DNA of 64,000 bases from Deferrivibrio essentukiensis (GCF_020480685.1 NZ_JAJAFU010000004.1:96285-160284), one strand, 5' to 3'; positions 37,941-50,002 are shown, counted from the stretch's first letter. Numbers and translations are program-made. The notes: generated from the sequence alone by a model not told the origin.

Positions 37941-39491
37941 TTATATACTTAAGTTTTTTGTGTCTTTGCCGCCGAAGAACGTCATAAAGATAGTCCTTGT
38001 AACAAAGATGGCGGTAAACATTGAAGACAGGATACCGATAGAAAGTGTTACGGCAAACCCTTTGATAGGACCAGTTCCAAATTGAAAGAGTACAAGTGCA
38101 GCAATAAGTGTGGTTATGTTTGCGTCAAGAATTGTTGACATTGCTTTTTCATAACCAGCTTCAATTGCATTCAGAGGGGTTCGTCCAATCCTTAATTCTT
38201 CCCTTATTCTTTCAAATATGAGAACATTTGCGTCTACAGACATCCCGATTGTTAGAATAATACCTGCGATACCCGGAAGTGTAAGTGTTGCACCGAATGC
38301 ACTCATTACTCCTAATATTAATATAAAGTTTAGTAGGAGCGCAATATTGGCAATAACGCCTGATACCCTGTAGTAGAAAAGTATAAAAATCATAACTGCT
38401 AAAAACCCTATAACAGCCGCTTTGACCCCTTTAGTGATTGAGTCAAAACCGAGAGATGGTCCTACTGTCCTGTTTTCAAGAACTACAACCGGTGCAGGAA
38501 GACTACCTGCCCTAAGTACTATGGCCAAGTCTTTCGCTTCATCCATAGTGAAGTTACCAGAAATTTGAGCTTCTCCGCCACTAATTCTTTCTCTGATTAC
38601 AGGCGCAGAGTAGACATTATTGTCAAGAACAATAGCAAGTCTTTTGTTTACGTTTTCTGCGGTGATTTGATCGAAAAGTTTGCTACCTGCCGAATCGAAT
38701 TTAATAAGTACATAAGGTTCATTAAACTGAGATGAAATTCTCACTTCGGCATCAGTTAAATATTCTCCTGTAAGAACAGCTTCCCTTTTTAATACATAAG
38801 GGATTTCCTGCTTTAGCTTTCCTGTCACTTTGTCGTACTCTTTTGAGTAAAGAAGGATATCGTCAAAAGGTAAATTACCATTTATCGCATCTTGGGTACT
38901 TACATTTTCATCCACTATATGAAATCTCAGTTGTGCTGTTTTACCGATGAGGTCAATTGCCCTGTCAGGGTCAGTGATACCTGGCAACTGGACAAGGATC
39001 TCATTTTTACCTTGTCTTTGAATTACAGGCTCACTTACTCCAAATTGGTCAATCCTGTTTCTTATAACTTGTACAGCTTGCTCAACGGCATAGTCTTTAA
39101 TTTTGTCGTACTCTTTTTGGTCAAGAGAAAATACCAAGATTTCAGGGTCATTGCTGAGTGAAGAATCCACAAGATAAGGATAGTTTTTGGTAATCAGGTC
39201 TCTTGCTTTATCAGTAAGGGAAGCTTCCTGAAATCCTAATTTAATTTTGCCATCTTTGGTTTTCTGTGCAAAACTGTATTTAATGTTGGCATTTTTAAGC
39301 TCTTTTTTTAGCTGAGTTACAATCGTATCAAGTTTACCATCCACAGCTTTCTCGGTTTCTACACCTAATACCACATGCATCCCACCTTGAAGGTCAAGAC
39401 CTAATTTGATTTTTTCTTTTAGCGGTAACATCATTACAAGGGCAGCAATAACAATAGCAGCTATTGTAGCCCAGCGAAATTTATATTTCAT
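37941..39491 (-). CDS. secD: Protein translocase subunit SecD
   Basis: A 516-residue partner of SecF. The N terminus has one helix then LGLDLQGGMHVVLGV; a large periplasmic P1 domain spans about 35-340; five further helices follow with GMSVDANVLIFERIREELR. Proton-relay aspartate lies in that last motif. Standard length and position between yajC and secF. Confidence 0.97.
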   Translation of the reverse strand: MKYKFRWATIAAIVIAALVMMLPLKEKIKLGLDLQGGMHVVLGVETEKAVDGKLDTIVTQLKKELKNANIKYSFAQKTKDGKIKLGFQEASLTDKARDLITKNYPYLVDSSLSNDPEILVFSLDQKEYDKIKDYAVEQAVQVIRNRIDQFGVSEPVIQRQGKNEILVQLPGITDPDRAIDLIGKTAQLRFHIVDENVSTQDAINGNLPFDDILLYSKEYDKVTGKLKQEIPYVLKREAVLTGEYLTDAEVRISSQFNEPYVLIKFDSAGSKLFDQITAENVNKRLAIVLDNNVYSAPVIRERISGGEAQISGNFTMDEAKDLAIVLRAGSLPAPVVVLENRTVGPSLGFDSITKGVKAAVIGFLAVMIFILFYYRVSGVIANIALLLNFILILGVMSAFGATLTLPGIAGIILTIGMSVDANVLIFERIREELRIGRTPLNAIEAGYEKAMSTILDANITTLIAALVLFQFGTGPIKGFAVTLSIGILSSMFTAIFVTRTIFMTFFGGKDTKNLSI

Positions 39492-39495
39492 AGTA

Positions 39496-40948
<1,453 letters not shown>

Positions 40949-40956
40949 TTAAGATT

Positions 40957-41976
40957 TTATTCTATAAACATTGCATCGCCGTAACTGAAAAAACGATAGC
41001 GATTATTAACTGCATGTTTATAAGCGTTCATTGTAAAGTCATAACCGGCAAACGCACTGACCAACATAAGCAGTGTTGATTTTGGAAGGTGAAAGTTCGT
41101 TATAAGTTTGTCCACAATTTTAAATTTATAGCCGGGTGTTATAAATATATCAGTAGAAAATGCACCAAAATTTTCTATATAACCTGTATCTGTTGCTATC
41201 GACTCAAGGGCTCTCACAGATGTTGTCCCCACAGCTACAAGTTTTTTCCCTTTATTTTTGAGGTCGTTTATTTTTTTTCTTGCTTCTTCCGATATAAAAT
41301 ATTTTTCTGAGTGCATCTTGTGATCTTCTATATAATCTGCCTTTACAGGTTTAAATGTGCCTATTCCAACATTTAGAGTAATTTCAACAACTTCGACCCC
41401 TTTATTCTTGAGTTTTTCCATCAATTCTGTTGTGAAATGAAGTCCCGCTGTGGGAGCAGCTACGGAGCCTTCATTTTTTGAGTAAACAGTCTGATATCGT
41501 GTGTGGTCTTCCTTTGTATCGTCGCGTTTAATGTATGGTGGTAACGGTATGTGCCCAAATTTTTCCATTAGCTTATAAGGGTCACAGTCAAATTCCAATA
41601 CCCTTATTTCATCTATAAGCTCTTTTACAGTTACTTTATTTCCTTCAATTATAATCTTGTCCCCTTCTTTGACTTTACCCCTGACCATCCCTTGAAAGGT
41701 GTTTTTATCGATCTCATCTGTTAAAAGAACTTCAACTTTTCCACCGGTCTCTTTTTTGCCATAGAGTCTTGCTTTGAGGACTTTTGTATTATTTACAACA
41801 AGGAAATCATTTGGTGTAAGCAGATTAACTATATCTTTAAATTGTAACTCATTAATAATGTTGTGTTCTTTATTAAGGTAGAGAAGTCTTGATTCATCTC
41901 TTTTCTGTGCAGGAGATTGTGCTATAAGCTCATCAGGCAAATTGAAATCAAATTTATTAATAGGGGTTTTTTGCAT
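40957..41976 (-). CDS. queA: S-adenosylmethionine:tRNA ribosyltransferase-isomerase
   Basis: A 339-residue enzyme that adds the cyclopentane ring to preQ1-tRNA, making epoxyqueuosine. Signatures are LPDELIAQSPAQKRDESRL, SVAAPTAGLHFT, VGIGTFKPV and NFHLPKSTLLMLVSAFAG. It begins immediately after the thrC stop and precedes tgt, the next-acting partner in the same pathway. Confidence 0.97.
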   Translation of the reverse strand: MQKTPINKFDFNLPDELIAQSPAQKRDESRLLYLNKEHNIINELQFKDIVNLLTPNDFLVVNNTKVLKARLYGKKETGGKVEVLLTDEIDKNTFQGMVRGKVKEGDKIIIEGNKVTVKELIDEIRVLEFDCDPYKLMEKFGHIPLPPYIKRDDTKEDHTRYQTVYSKNEGSVAAPTAGLHFTTELMEKLKNKGVEVVEITLNVGIGTFKPVKADYIEDHKMHSEKYFISEEARKKINDLKNKGKKLVAVGTTSVRALESIATDTGYIENFGAFSTDIFITPGYKFKIVDKLITNFHLPKSTLLMLVSAFAGYDFTMNAYKHAVNNRYRFFSYGDAMFIE

Positions 41977-43350
41977 TTAACTTAGCTTTTCAATAAGAAA
42001 ATCTTTTACCTTCTCGGTATCGTTTTCGATTTCATACAACTTTTTTGGTAATTCTTTTAATTTTTTTATATTTTCAGGCTCTTCAGGGAATTTACCTATT
42101 GCCTTATATATTGCATCATAAAATTTTGCCGGATGTGCAGTAGCAAGGCATATATTTAATTCTATTTTGCCTAACTTATTGGCAGCATTAACCCCGCAGG
42201 CTGTGTGTGGGTCTAATATATAATTAAAACTTTCGTAAAAAGATTTAATTGTGGAAAGTGTTTCATCATTACTTGTGGAGTAAGAAGCAAAGTCATCTTT
42301 GACAATTTTCATATCTTCTTCTGTAAAAGATATTTTTTTATTTGTTTTTAGCTCATTCATTTTTTCAACCACTTTTTCGGGTGAATTATAGAGATAAAAC
42401 AGATATCTTTCAAAATTGCTTGCAATTTGAATATCCATAGAAGGGCTGTATGTTTCGCATACACTTTTAATGCTATAATCACCATTATTAACAAAGCGTG
42501 AGAGGATATTATTTTCATTTGTTGCAAGGATAAGTTTATTTATAGGCAACCCCATAAGTTTGGCAAAATAGCCGGCAAAAATATTTCCAAAGTTTCCTGT
42601 GGGGACTACAATATTAACCTTTTCCCCTTTTGCAGCCTTAAAATAGCAGTGGAAATAATATACTATTTGAGCAAGTATTCTTGCCCAGTTTATTGAATTT
42701 ACAGCTCCAAGACTATACTGTTTTTTAAAATCAACATCTGAAAAAATTTTCTTAACTATAAATTGGCAGTCATCAAAAGTCCCATCAACAGCCAAGTTAA
42801 AAACGTTACTGTCGGTTACCGTTGTCATTTGTAGCTCTTGAATAGGGCTAACCTTCCCTTTTGGGTGGAGTATGAAAATATTGATATTTTTCTTTCCCCT
42901 TACTCCATATATGGCTGCACTACCGGTATCACCGCTTGTTGCGCCCAAAATGTTTAGCTTTTGTCCTGTTTCTTCAAGAATATATTCAAATAGGTTACCT
43001 AAAAATTGAAGAGCGATATCCTTAAAAGCATAAGTGGGGCCGTGGAATATTTCAGCGATATAAATATCCCCTTTTTTCACAACAGGGATAACATCACTGA
43101 TTTCAAAAGTGGAATAACTTTTATTAATTATGTCTTTAAGGGTATCTCTCTTGATATCATCGGTAAATTTTGAGATTAATTCAAAAGCCAGCTCTTGGTA
43201 GCTAAGGGATGAAAGTTTAATCAGTTCACTACTTGAAATGTGAGGTATTTCCTGCGGTATTAAAAGCCCGCCATCTTCAGCAAGCCCCATCATAACAGCT
43301 TCTTTAAATTGTATATTTTTAACTTTTCCCCTTGTACTTTTGTAAAGCAT
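41977..43350 (-). CDS. thrC: Threonine synthase
   Basis: A 457-residue PLP enzyme that converts O-phosphohomoserine to threonine. PLP lysine lies in HGPTYAFKDIALQFLGN, with LGATSGDTGSAAI and VVPTGNFGNIFAGYFAKLMG for phosphate binding. The longer class (E. coli-like) architecture is seen. The ATG at 43350 has GGAGAGAAGG directly upstream; the frame extends to 43395 but that start has no SD. Confidence 0.96.
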   Translation of the reverse strand: MLYKSTRGKVKNIQFKEAVMMGLAEDGGLLIPQEIPHISSSELIKLSSLSYQELAFELISKFTDDIKRDTLKDIINKSYSTFEISDVIPVVKKGDIYIAEIFHGPTYAFKDIALQFLGNLFEYILEETGQKLNILGATSGDTGSAAIYGVRGKKNINIFILHPKGKVSPIQELQMTTVTDSNVFNLAVDGTFDDCQFIVKKIFSDVDFKKQYSLGAVNSINWARILAQIVYYFHCYFKAAKGEKVNIVVPTGNFGNIFAGYFAKLMGLPINKLILATNENNILSRFVNNGDYSIKSVCETYSPSMDIQIASNFERYLFYLYNSPEKVVEKMNELKTNKKISFTEEDMKIVKDDFASYSTSNDETLSTIKSFYESFNYILDPHTACGVNAANKLGKIELNICLATAHPAKFYDAIYKAIGKFPEEPENIKKLKELPKKLYEIENDTEKVKDFLIEKLS

Positions 43351-43401
43351 CCTTCTCTCCTTTTGAAACGAAAGTGCTCCGGTTAAGGAGCACATATTAG
43401 A

Positions 43402-43815
43402 TTAAACCATTTCGATGTCTGCAAAGAAATATCTTGTTTCCTGTGCAGCAGTTTCAGTGGCGTCAGAGCCATGAACTGCATTATTGTCAATATTTGCTCC
43501 AAATTCTTTTCTCAAAGTGCCCTCTTCTGCATTTGCAGGGTTTGTTGCGCCCATTAACTTTCTCCAGTCAAGGATAGCGTTTTCTTTTTCAAGAATCATA
43601 ACTACACAAGGGCCGCTGCTCATAAATGTAGTAAGGTCATTAAAGAAAGGTTTTTCTTTGTGGACAGCATAAAAACCTTCAGCAACCTTCTTAGTCATAT
43701 GAATTTTTTTCATTGCTACGATTTTAAATCCGTTGCTTTCGATACGGTCAATTATTTTTCCTGTGTACCCTTTGGCAACGGCATCAGGTTTAATTATTGC
43801 AAATGTTTTTTCCAT
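43402..43815 (-). CDS. ndk: Nucleoside diphosphate kinase
   Basis: A 137-residue enzyme that balances NTP pools. The N terminus is [14 protein letters not shown] and the phosphohistidine is H115 in [21 protein letters not shown] precedes the ATG. It is 51 bases upstream of the thrC start. Confidence 0.97.
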   Translation of the reverse strand: MEKTFAIIKPDAVAKGYTGKIIDRIESNGFKIVAMKKIHMTKKVAEGFYAVHKEKPFFNDLTTFMSSGPCVVMILEKENAILDWRKLMGATNPANAEEGTLRKEFGANIDNNAVHGSDATETAAQETRYFFADIEMV

Positions 43816-43856
43816 GTAAACTACCTCCGTTTTTGTTTAAACCTGAACTCTTAGCA

Positions 43857-44201
43857 TTATTTTATAATCATTGCAAGAAAAGTTATGTCTGTTCCGGATT
43901 TATTTTCAATGGAATGCCCTTCACCTTTTTTGGTAATAAGTAAATCTCCCGGATAAAGTATGTCTTCCTGACCGTTATCGCTTACTACCCCTGAGCCGTC
44001 AAGTATAAAATAAATTTCCATATCATCTTCATGGATATGGTAACCTATTGATGAGTCAGGTTTTAAATTAACAACAGAAAACATTTTTATGTCACCTGAA
44101 AATTGGCTCATAGCTTCATATCCCATATTCAGTAAACTGCCTCTTCCGCCTCTCGGGTTTTCAACTTTTTTTGCATCGATATCTTTTCCTCTTACGATCA
44201 T
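43857..44201 (-). CDS. Small cupin-domain protein
   Basis: A 114-residue single cupin. Motif 1 reads PDSSIGYHIHEDDMEIYFILDGSG, in which H, H and E are likely metal ligands, and motif 2 reads YPGDLLITKKGEGHSIEN. The enzyme or sensor role is not known. GGAGGTC lies upstream of the ATG. The gene stands alone between ndk and a divergent gene. Confidence 0.85.
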   Translation of the reverse strand: MIVRGKDIDAKKVENPRGGRGSLLNMGYEAMSQFSGDIKMFSVVNLKPDSSIGYHIHEDDMEIYFILDGSGVVSDNGQEDILYPGDLLITKKGEGHSIENKSGTDITFLAMIIK

Positions 44202-44339
44202 AAGACCTCCTTAATTTATATAAAGCTTATTTAATAACTCTGAGATAAAAAAGCAATAAATGAATTGACTGAAACTTGTAAAAATATTAGAATTATAATC
44301 GTTACATCTTGGCAATTAAACATCTTCAGTGAGGTTAAT

Positions 44340-44954
44340 GTGGGTAATCTCTTTTTGTTTTTAATTGATTTTTTTAAAGAGGTGGAGAATCCGAAAGATT
44401 ATGAAGAGACTATTGAAAAGTATCTTATAGTTAGGACTCTAACGTATCTTTTTTTATCAATCTTTATAATGCTTTTGTGGGGGCTATTTGATTATTTTAT
44501 TGACTATGAAAATTTTAGATATTTTATCAAATTAAGAGTTAGCTATGCAGTAGTCGTTTTTATAATCCTTATTATTTATTCTATTAAAAATATGCCTTAT
44601 AATTATTACAAAGTTGTAGGTTTTCTAAACTATGCTCTCCTTGTTGTTGCGGTACTTCCGATGCTGATAGCTACAAGTGAAAAACTTTCATATTTTCTTG
44701 GATTCAGTGTAATATTTTTTGGTACTTCTATTATTATGATATGGCCTGTTATTTATATGGTTATACCAATGGTGGTCAGCTTTGTTTTATATATGTTTGT
44801 TTTTGACATAAATTTATTTACAAAAGAAAGTATAGTAATAACGATATTTATGCCCACTGTTTTTTTGGTGTCTTTAGCTGCCAATATTTTGGTTTACAAT
44901 GAATTTATGCTAACAAGTTATCTTATTAAAAAACTTAATTCCAAATCGGAATAA
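44340..44954 (+). CDS. Integral membrane protein resembling an orphan sensor domain
   Basis: A 204-residue protein with about six hydrophobic helices and no soluble domain. I start it at GTG 44340, five bases after GAGG, since the longer frame back to 44265 adds a segment without SD. The opening with a soluble helix, then LTYLFLSIFIMLLWGLFDYF and FRYFIKLRVSYAVVVFI, looks like the N-terminal membrane module of bacterial signalling proteins (GGDEF or kinase sensors), but no output domain follows. The function is unknown. Confidence 0.6.
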   Translation: MGNLFLFLIDFFKEVENPKDYEETIEKYLIVRTLTYLFLSIFIMLLWGLFDYFIDYENFRYFIKLRVSYAVVVFIILIIYSIKNMPYNYYKVVGFLNYALLVVAVLPMLIATSEKLSYFLGFSVIFFGTSIIMIWPVIYMVIPMVVSFVLYMFVFDINLFTKESIVITIFMPTVFLVSLAANILVYNEFMLTSYLIKKLNSKSE

Positions 44955-45064
44955 TCATAGCTGATACATCCCTTTTAATATTATAGCAGATTTATAAGGT
45001 TAAATTATATTTGACTATAAAGTTTAATTTTGCTAAAAAAAGTAAAACTGTAGAGGTGTTGAGT

Positions 45065-46369
45065 ATGATTTGGAATGAAGAGTTTGAAACCCTGCCAAGA
45101 GAGGCATTAGAGGCTTTGCAGCTTAGGAGATTGCAAAATCTTGTAGAGAGAGTTTATGCTACAGTCCCTTTTTACAAAGAAGCCTTTGATAAAAAAGGGG
45201 TAAAGCCAGAAGATATAAAGAGTCTAAAGGATTTGAGAAAATTACCCTTTACTTACAAACAAGATATGAGAGATAATTATCCTTACGGCTTGTTTGCCGT
45301 GCCAAAAGAACAGGTAGTCAGAATTCATGCTTCAAGCGGGACTACAGGGAAGCCCACAGTAGTTGGTTATACAAGACGGGATATTGGTACATGGGCTGAG
45401 CTTATGGCAAGGACATTTACCGCCGCAGGGGTAAAAAAAGGGGATGTTTTGCAAAATGCTTATGGGTATGGACTTTTCACCGGTGGGCTTGGGGCTCACT
45501 ATGGAGCAGAGCTAATTGGTGCTTCTGTTATTCCTATTTCAGGAGGTAACTCAGCTAAGCAGGTGATGATTCTAAAAGACTTTGGTACTACAGCAATATC
45601 TTGTACCCCTTCATACGCTTTAAATCTTTACGAAGTTGCTTTGGAAGAAGGGGTAAACTTAAAAGATTTGCCAGTGAGAGTGGGTGTTTTTGGAGCAGAG
45701 CCATGGACAAATGCAATGAGGAAAGAGATTGAGGAAAAATGGGGCATAGATGCAATAGATATATACGGACTTAGCGAAGTAATGGGCCCCGGAGTATCTT
45801 TCGAATGTGTTGAGGCTAAAAATGGTATGCACATAAATGAAGATCATTTTATTGCTGAGATAATTGATCCCGAAACTGAAGAACCTCTTGAATACGGTCA
45901 GGTAGGAGAGCTTGTTTTTACAACCATAACAAAAGAGGCTATACCGCTAATAAGATACAGGACAAGGGATATCACGAGACTGATAAAAGAGCCTTGTAAA
46001 TGTGGAAGAACTTTTGTCAGAATGGAAAAAGTGACCGGGCGTAGCGATGATATGCTCATTATTAGAGGGGTCAATGTATTCCCATCTCAAATAGAATCTA
46101 TTTTGGTAGAAAGAAAAGGTGTTCAGCCGCACTATCAACTTGTTGTTGACAGGGTTGGTAACTTGGATACCCTTGAAGTACAGGTGGAAGTTGGAGAAGA
46201 GCTGTTTTCCGATGAAATAAAGGTTTTACAAAGTATTGAAAAAGGTATTGAGAAGGATATTAAAGATATTATCGGTGTTTCAGCAAAGGTTAAGCTTGTG
46301 GAGCCTAAGACCATTCAAAGAAGTGAGGGCAAGGCAAAAAGGGTTATTGATAAGAGAGTTATGAAATAG
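45065..46369 (+). CDS. paaK: Phenylacetate-CoA ligase, copy 1
   Basis: A 434-residue ANL-superfamily ligase that makes aryl-acetyl-CoA through an acyl-AMP. It has the phosphate loop [36 protein letters not shown] with a CKCGR zinc-like pair, and the C-terminal hinge [20 protein letters not shown] with K in the final [14 protein letters not shown] 45065 follows AGAGGTG; the frame to 45011 is less likely. It heads the ACT-liv-paaK run. Confidence 0.93.
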   Translation: MIWNEEFETLPREALEALQLRRLQNLVERVYATVPFYKEAFDKKGVKPEDIKSLKDLRKLPFTYKQDMRDNYPYGLFAVPKEQVVRIHASSGTTGKPTVVGYTRRDIGTWAELMARTFTAAGVKKGDVLQNAYGYGLFTGGLGAHYGAELIGASVIPISGGNSAKQVMILKDFGTTAISCTPSYALNLYEVALEEGVNLKDLPVRVGVFGAEPWTNAMRKEIEEKWGIDAIDIYGLSEVMGPGVSFECVEAKNGMHINEDHFIAEIIDPETEEPLEYGQVGELVFTTITKEAIPLIRYRTRDITRLIKEPCKCGRTFVRMEKVTGRSDDMLIIRGVNVFPSQIESILVERKGVQPHYQLVVDRVGNLDTLEVQVEVGEELFSDEIKVLQSIEKGIEKDIKDIIGVSAKVKLVEPKTIQRSEGKAKRVIDKRVMK

Positions 46370-46385
46370 TTTAGGAGGATGAACT

Positions 46386-46817
46386 ATGAAGATTTTGCAG
46401 ATTTCGGTGTTTATTGAAAATCAGTCAGGAAGGCTTTATGAGGTAACAGATTTACTTGGTAGAAATGGTATAAATATTAGAGCGCTGTCATTGGCAGACA
46501 CTTCGGATTTTGGGATTTTGAGACTTATTGTTAATGACCCTGAAAGGGCACATTCTTTGTTAAGGGAGAATGGTTTTACCGTTGGTAGAACAGAGGTAAT
46601 AGCTGTAGAGGTCCCTGATAAGCCGGGGGGACTTGCCAGTGTCCTTAAAGTGTTAGATGAAAATAAGATTAATGTGGAATATATGTATGCTTTTGTGGAA
46701 ATGAGTGGGGATTGTGCAGTGATGATATTCAGGTTTGATGAGACAGATAAGGCGCTAAAAGTCCTTTCAGATAATGGGATTAATACCATAGAAGGGAAAA
46801 AAATATACGGGATGTAA
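46386..46817 (+). CDS. Tandem ACT-domain protein
   Basis: A 143-residue protein made of two ACT ligand-binding domains (about 3-70 and 72-140: [20 protein letters not shown] and [19 protein letters not shown]). Such proteins regularly follow PaaK genes and probably sense an amino acid or aromatic acid to control the pathway. GGAGG lies eight bases before the ATG, 17 bases after paaK. Confidence 0.92.
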   Translation: MKILQISVFIENQSGRLYEVTDLLGRNGINIRALSLADTSDFGILRLIVNDPERAHSLLRENGFTVGRTEVIAVEVPDKPGGLASVLKVLDENKINVEYMYAFVEMSGDCAVMIFRFDETDKALKVLSDNGINTIEGKKIYGM

Positions 46818-46829
46818 AAGAGGAAAATT

Positions 46830-47942
46830 ATGATAAAAAATATTTTAATTACACTTGTTTTGCTCATTAGTAGTATCTCTTATGCGGAAGTGAAAATTGG
46901 AGCTCTTTTTGCAGTAACAGGTCCTGCGTCTTTTCTTGGCTTGCCTGAAAAACAGACTCTTGAAATGCTTGTGGATGAGCTTAATGCAAATGGAGGAATC
47001 AACGGAGAAAAGATAGAGCTTACTGTTTATGATACTAAAGGGAGTGACCAGGAGGCAAGAAAGAAATTTTTAAGATTAGTTAAAAAGGATAGGGTTGTTG
47101 CAGTAATAGGTCCTACAAGGAGCGGCTCTACCCTTGCAATAAAAGATTTGGCTGATAATGAAAAGGTACCGGTTTTAAGCTGTGCCGCTAGTTCAAGAAT
47201 AGTTGAGCCGTTATCTAAGTATATGTTTAAAGTTGCCCCTTCAGACAGCCATGCAGTTGAAAAGATTTTTGAGTTTTTGTTAGAAAAAGGTAAGAGTAAA
47301 ATTGCAGTATTGACAGCTCAAAATGGTTTTGGTGACTCTGGCCGTGCAGCTCTTGAGCAGCTTGCCCCTCAATATAAAATTGAAATTGTAGCAAATGAAA
47401 AGTTTAGGGACACGGATAAAGATATGACATCCCAACTCAGCAAAATTGCATCACATAATCCTGATGCAGTAATCGTATGGGGGGTTGGGCCTGCTCCGGC
47501 GATAGTTGCTAAAAATTTCAGACAGCTTAACATGAAAGGGTATCTTATAATGAGTCACGGTGTTGCTTCTAAGAAATTTATAGAGCTTGCAGGGGATGCT
47601 TCTGAAGGTGTTATTTTACCCGCAGGAAGACTTTTAGTGGCTGATAAGTTGCCAGATAATGATAGATTTAAAAAGCTTTTGGTAGAATACAAAATTAAAT
47701 ATGAATCAAAATTTAACTCCCCTGTTTCCACATTTGGCGGACATGCTTATGACGCACTTATGATTTTTAAAACTGCCTATGTGGGGAGTAAAAATAATTT
47801 AATTGCAGGTATTGAGGGGATAAAAGGATATTTAGGTACATATGGGGAATTTAATTTTGATAGTGGCAATCATGATGGGCTTAGCAAGGATGCTTTTGTA
47901 ATGGTGGAGATTAAAAACGGGGATTGGGAGTTAATAAAATAA
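46830..47942 (+). CDS. livK: Branched-chain/aromatic acid ABC transporter binding protein, copy 1
   Basis: A 370-residue periplasmic binding protein (type I fold, LivK family) with a signal peptide ending SYA-E near residue 20. The mature start is KIGALFAVTGPASFLG. It is followed by a close paralogue; a central block (PDAVIVWGVGPAPAIVA and SHGVASKKFIELAGDA) is almost identical in both proteins and in DNA. The solute is likely an aromatic or branched-chain acid given the flanking ligases. Confidence 0.92.
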   Translation: MIKNILITLVLLISSISYAEVKIGALFAVTGPASFLGLPEKQTLEMLVDELNANGGINGEKIELTVYDTKGSDQEARKKFLRLVKKDRVVAVIGPTRSGSTLAIKDLADNEKVPVLSCAASSRIVEPLSKYMFKVAPSDSHAVEKIFEFLLEKGKSKIAVLTAQNGFGDSGRAALEQLAPQYKIEIVANEKFRDTDKDMTSQLSKIASHNPDAVIVWGVGPAPAIVAKNFRQLNMKGYLIMSHGVASKKFIELAGDASEGVILPAGRLLVADKLPDNDRFKKLLVEYKIKYESKFNSPVSTFGGHAYDALMIFKTAYVGSKNNLIAGIEGIKGYLGTYGEFNFDSGNHDGLSKDAFVMVEIKNGDWELIK

Positions 47943-47966
47943 ATACAAAATTGTGGAGGATGTATT

Positions 47967-49088
47967 ATGAAGGTAAAAATTTTGGTTTGTGCAATTCTTT
48001 TAGTAAGTGCCTCGGCATTTGCGGAAATTAGGCTTGGAGCACTTTTTGCTGTAACTGGTCCTGCATCATTTCTTGGTCTTCCTGAAAAACAGACACTTGA
48101 AATGCTTGTGGATGAAGTAAATGCAAGCGGTGGGATTAATGGGGAAAAGGTAAAGCTTTTTATTTATGATACAAAGGGGAGTGATCAGGAAGCAAGAAAG
48201 AAGTTTCTAAGGCTTGTTCAGAAAGATAAAGTGCTTGCAGTGATTGGGCCTACAAGAACGGGCTCAGCTCTTGCGATAAAGGATTTGGCTGAAGAGAGCA
48301 AAATTCCACTTTTTACCTGTGCTGCAAGTAGAAAGATAGTTGATCCGGTAGCCAAGTATGTTTTCAAATCACCACAAAGTGATGATCATGCAGTTGAGAA
48401 GATTTTTGAATATCTGACGACAAAAAATAAATCAAAAGTTGCTATAATGACCGCACAAAACGGGTTTGGTGCTGCAGGCAGAGATGCCCTTATCGGGATT
48501 GCACCGCGATATAAAATAGAAATAGTCGCAGATGAGAAATTCAGAGATACGGATAAAGATATGACATCGCAGCTAAGCAAGATTGCATCAAACAACCCTG
48601 ATGCAGTAATCGTATGGGGTGTGGGGCCTGCTCCGGCGATAGTTGCCAAAAATTTCAGGCAGCTTAATATGAAAGGTTACCTTATAATGAGTCACGGTGT
48701 TGCTTCCAAGAAATTTATAGAGCTTGCAGGGGATGCTGCTGAAGGTATTATTTTGCCTGCCGGCCGTCTTTTAATTGCTGATAAACTGCCTGAAAAAGAT
48801 AAATTTAAAAAATTGTTAGTTGACTACAAGAGCAAGTATGAATCAAAATTTAACTCACCTGTATCCACATTCGGTGGACATGCTTATGACTCATTCCTTA
48901 TGTTTAAAAAAGGGGTTGAGGAAGGTGGAAAAGATGGTGCAAAGATTGTTGCTGCAGTGGAAAAGATAAAAAATATGATTGGGACTGCGGGAGAGTTTAA
49001 CTTGTCCGAAGGTGACCATAACGGTCTTACAAAAGAGGCGTTTGAAATGCTTATTATAAAAAATGGTAATTGGGAGATTGCTGAATAA
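47967..49088 (+). CDS. livK: Branched-chain/aromatic acid ABC transporter binding protein, copy 2
   Basis: A 373-residue paralogue of the preceding protein, with its own signal peptide (ASAFA-E) and GGAGG SD. It is 24 bases after copy 1 and one base overlaps livH. Divergence is highest in the ligand-cleft region around residues 100-170 and in the C-terminal 40 residues, consistent with altered solute range, while the middle is nearly invariant. Confidence 0.92.
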   Translation: MKVKILVCAILLVSASAFAEIRLGALFAVTGPASFLGLPEKQTLEMLVDEVNASGGINGEKVKLFIYDTKGSDQEARKKFLRLVQKDKVLAVIGPTRTGSALAIKDLAEESKIPLFTCAASRKIVDPVAKYVFKSPQSDDHAVEKIFEYLTTKNKSKVAIMTAQNGFGAAGRDALIGIAPRYKIEIVADEKFRDTDKDMTSQLSKIASNNPDAVIVWGVGPAPAIVAKNFRQLNMKGYLIMSHGVASKKFIELAGDAAEGIILPAGRLLIADKLPEKDKFKKLLVDYKSKYESKFNSPVSTFGGHAYDSFLMFKKGVEEGGKDGAKIVAAVEKIKNMIGTAGEFNLSEGDHNGLTKEAFEMLIIKNGNWEIAE

Positions 49089-49951
49089 TGCAGTTTTTAT
49101 ATTCCGGTATTACAAGTGGCAGTATTTATGCCCTTATAGCAATTGGGTTTAATATTATTTACAATACAACCGGAATAATTAACTTTGCTCAAGGGGAATT
49201 TGTAATGTTAGGCGGGATGTTCATCTATAGTCTTTTATATATGATGAATGTCCCGTTTATTTTTGCTTTTCCTGTAGCGTTGTTTGGTGCATTTGTGTTA
49301 GGGGTATTATTTGAGAGGGTTTTTATCAGGTATGTTAAAGTAAAAACCGAGCTCAATCTCATTACAATAACCATTGCAGGCTCGATAATTTTAAGAGGGC
49401 TTGCAATGCTGATTTGGGGAAGAGACACTTTATTGGTAGAAAGCTTCATCCCCGCAAAAACAATTCAGCTTTATGAGGGTACAATTACCTCTGACAGTGT
49501 ATTAGTGATAGGGGTATCCCTTTTTATATCATTTTTCCTTACAATATTTTTTAAGAAGACCAAATATGGCAAGGCATTCAGGGCTTGTTACGAAGATAAA
49601 ATTGCAGCATCTGTTTGTGGTATAAATGTTAGAATGGTTGTTATGTTTTCTTTCGGTATTGCTGCTTTTTTAGGCGCTGTTGCAGGTGTGGCTGTCTCAC
49701 CAATAACCTATGTTACTTATAATGATGGTGTTATGTCTGGTCTAAAGGGGTTTTCGGCGGCAGTTATGGGTGGACTTGGCAGTTTTTGGGGCGGCATTTT
49801 TGGTGGTATAATACTTGGAGTGAGTGAAGCTTTTTTTGCATCTGTATTTCCGTCAGGCTATAAAGATGCGATGGCATTTTTAATAATATTATTGATTTTA
49901 TTTTTTAGACCACAAGGGATTCTTGGAAGGAAAAAGGCTACAAGGGTATGA
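49088..49951 (+). CDS. livH: Branched-chain ABC transporter permease LivH
   Basis: A 287-residue permease with about eight helices. LivH features are ITSGSIYALIAIGFNIIY, NFAQGEFVMLGG and the ATPase-contact loop AFRACYEDKIAASVCGIN, then AVMGGLGSFWGG. It starts on the last base of livK copy 2. Confidence 0.95.
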   Translation: MQFLYSGITSGSIYALIAIGFNIIYNTTGIINFAQGEFVMLGGMFIYSLLYMMNVPFIFAFPVALFGAFVLGVLFERVFIRYVKVKTELNLITITIAGSIILRGLAMLIWGRDTLLVESFIPAKTIQLYEGTITSDSVLVIGVSLFISFFLTIFFKKTKYGKAFRACYEDKIAASVCGINVRMVVMFSFGIAAFLGAVAGVAVSPITYVTYNDGVMSGLKGFSAAVMGGLGSFWGGIFGGIILGVSEAFFASVFPSGYKDAMAFLIILLILFFRPQGILGRKKATRV

Positions 49952-50002
49952 CAAAAATACAATGCCAGATTTATTTAATTAAAGGGTGATTGAGCTGTTT
50001 TT

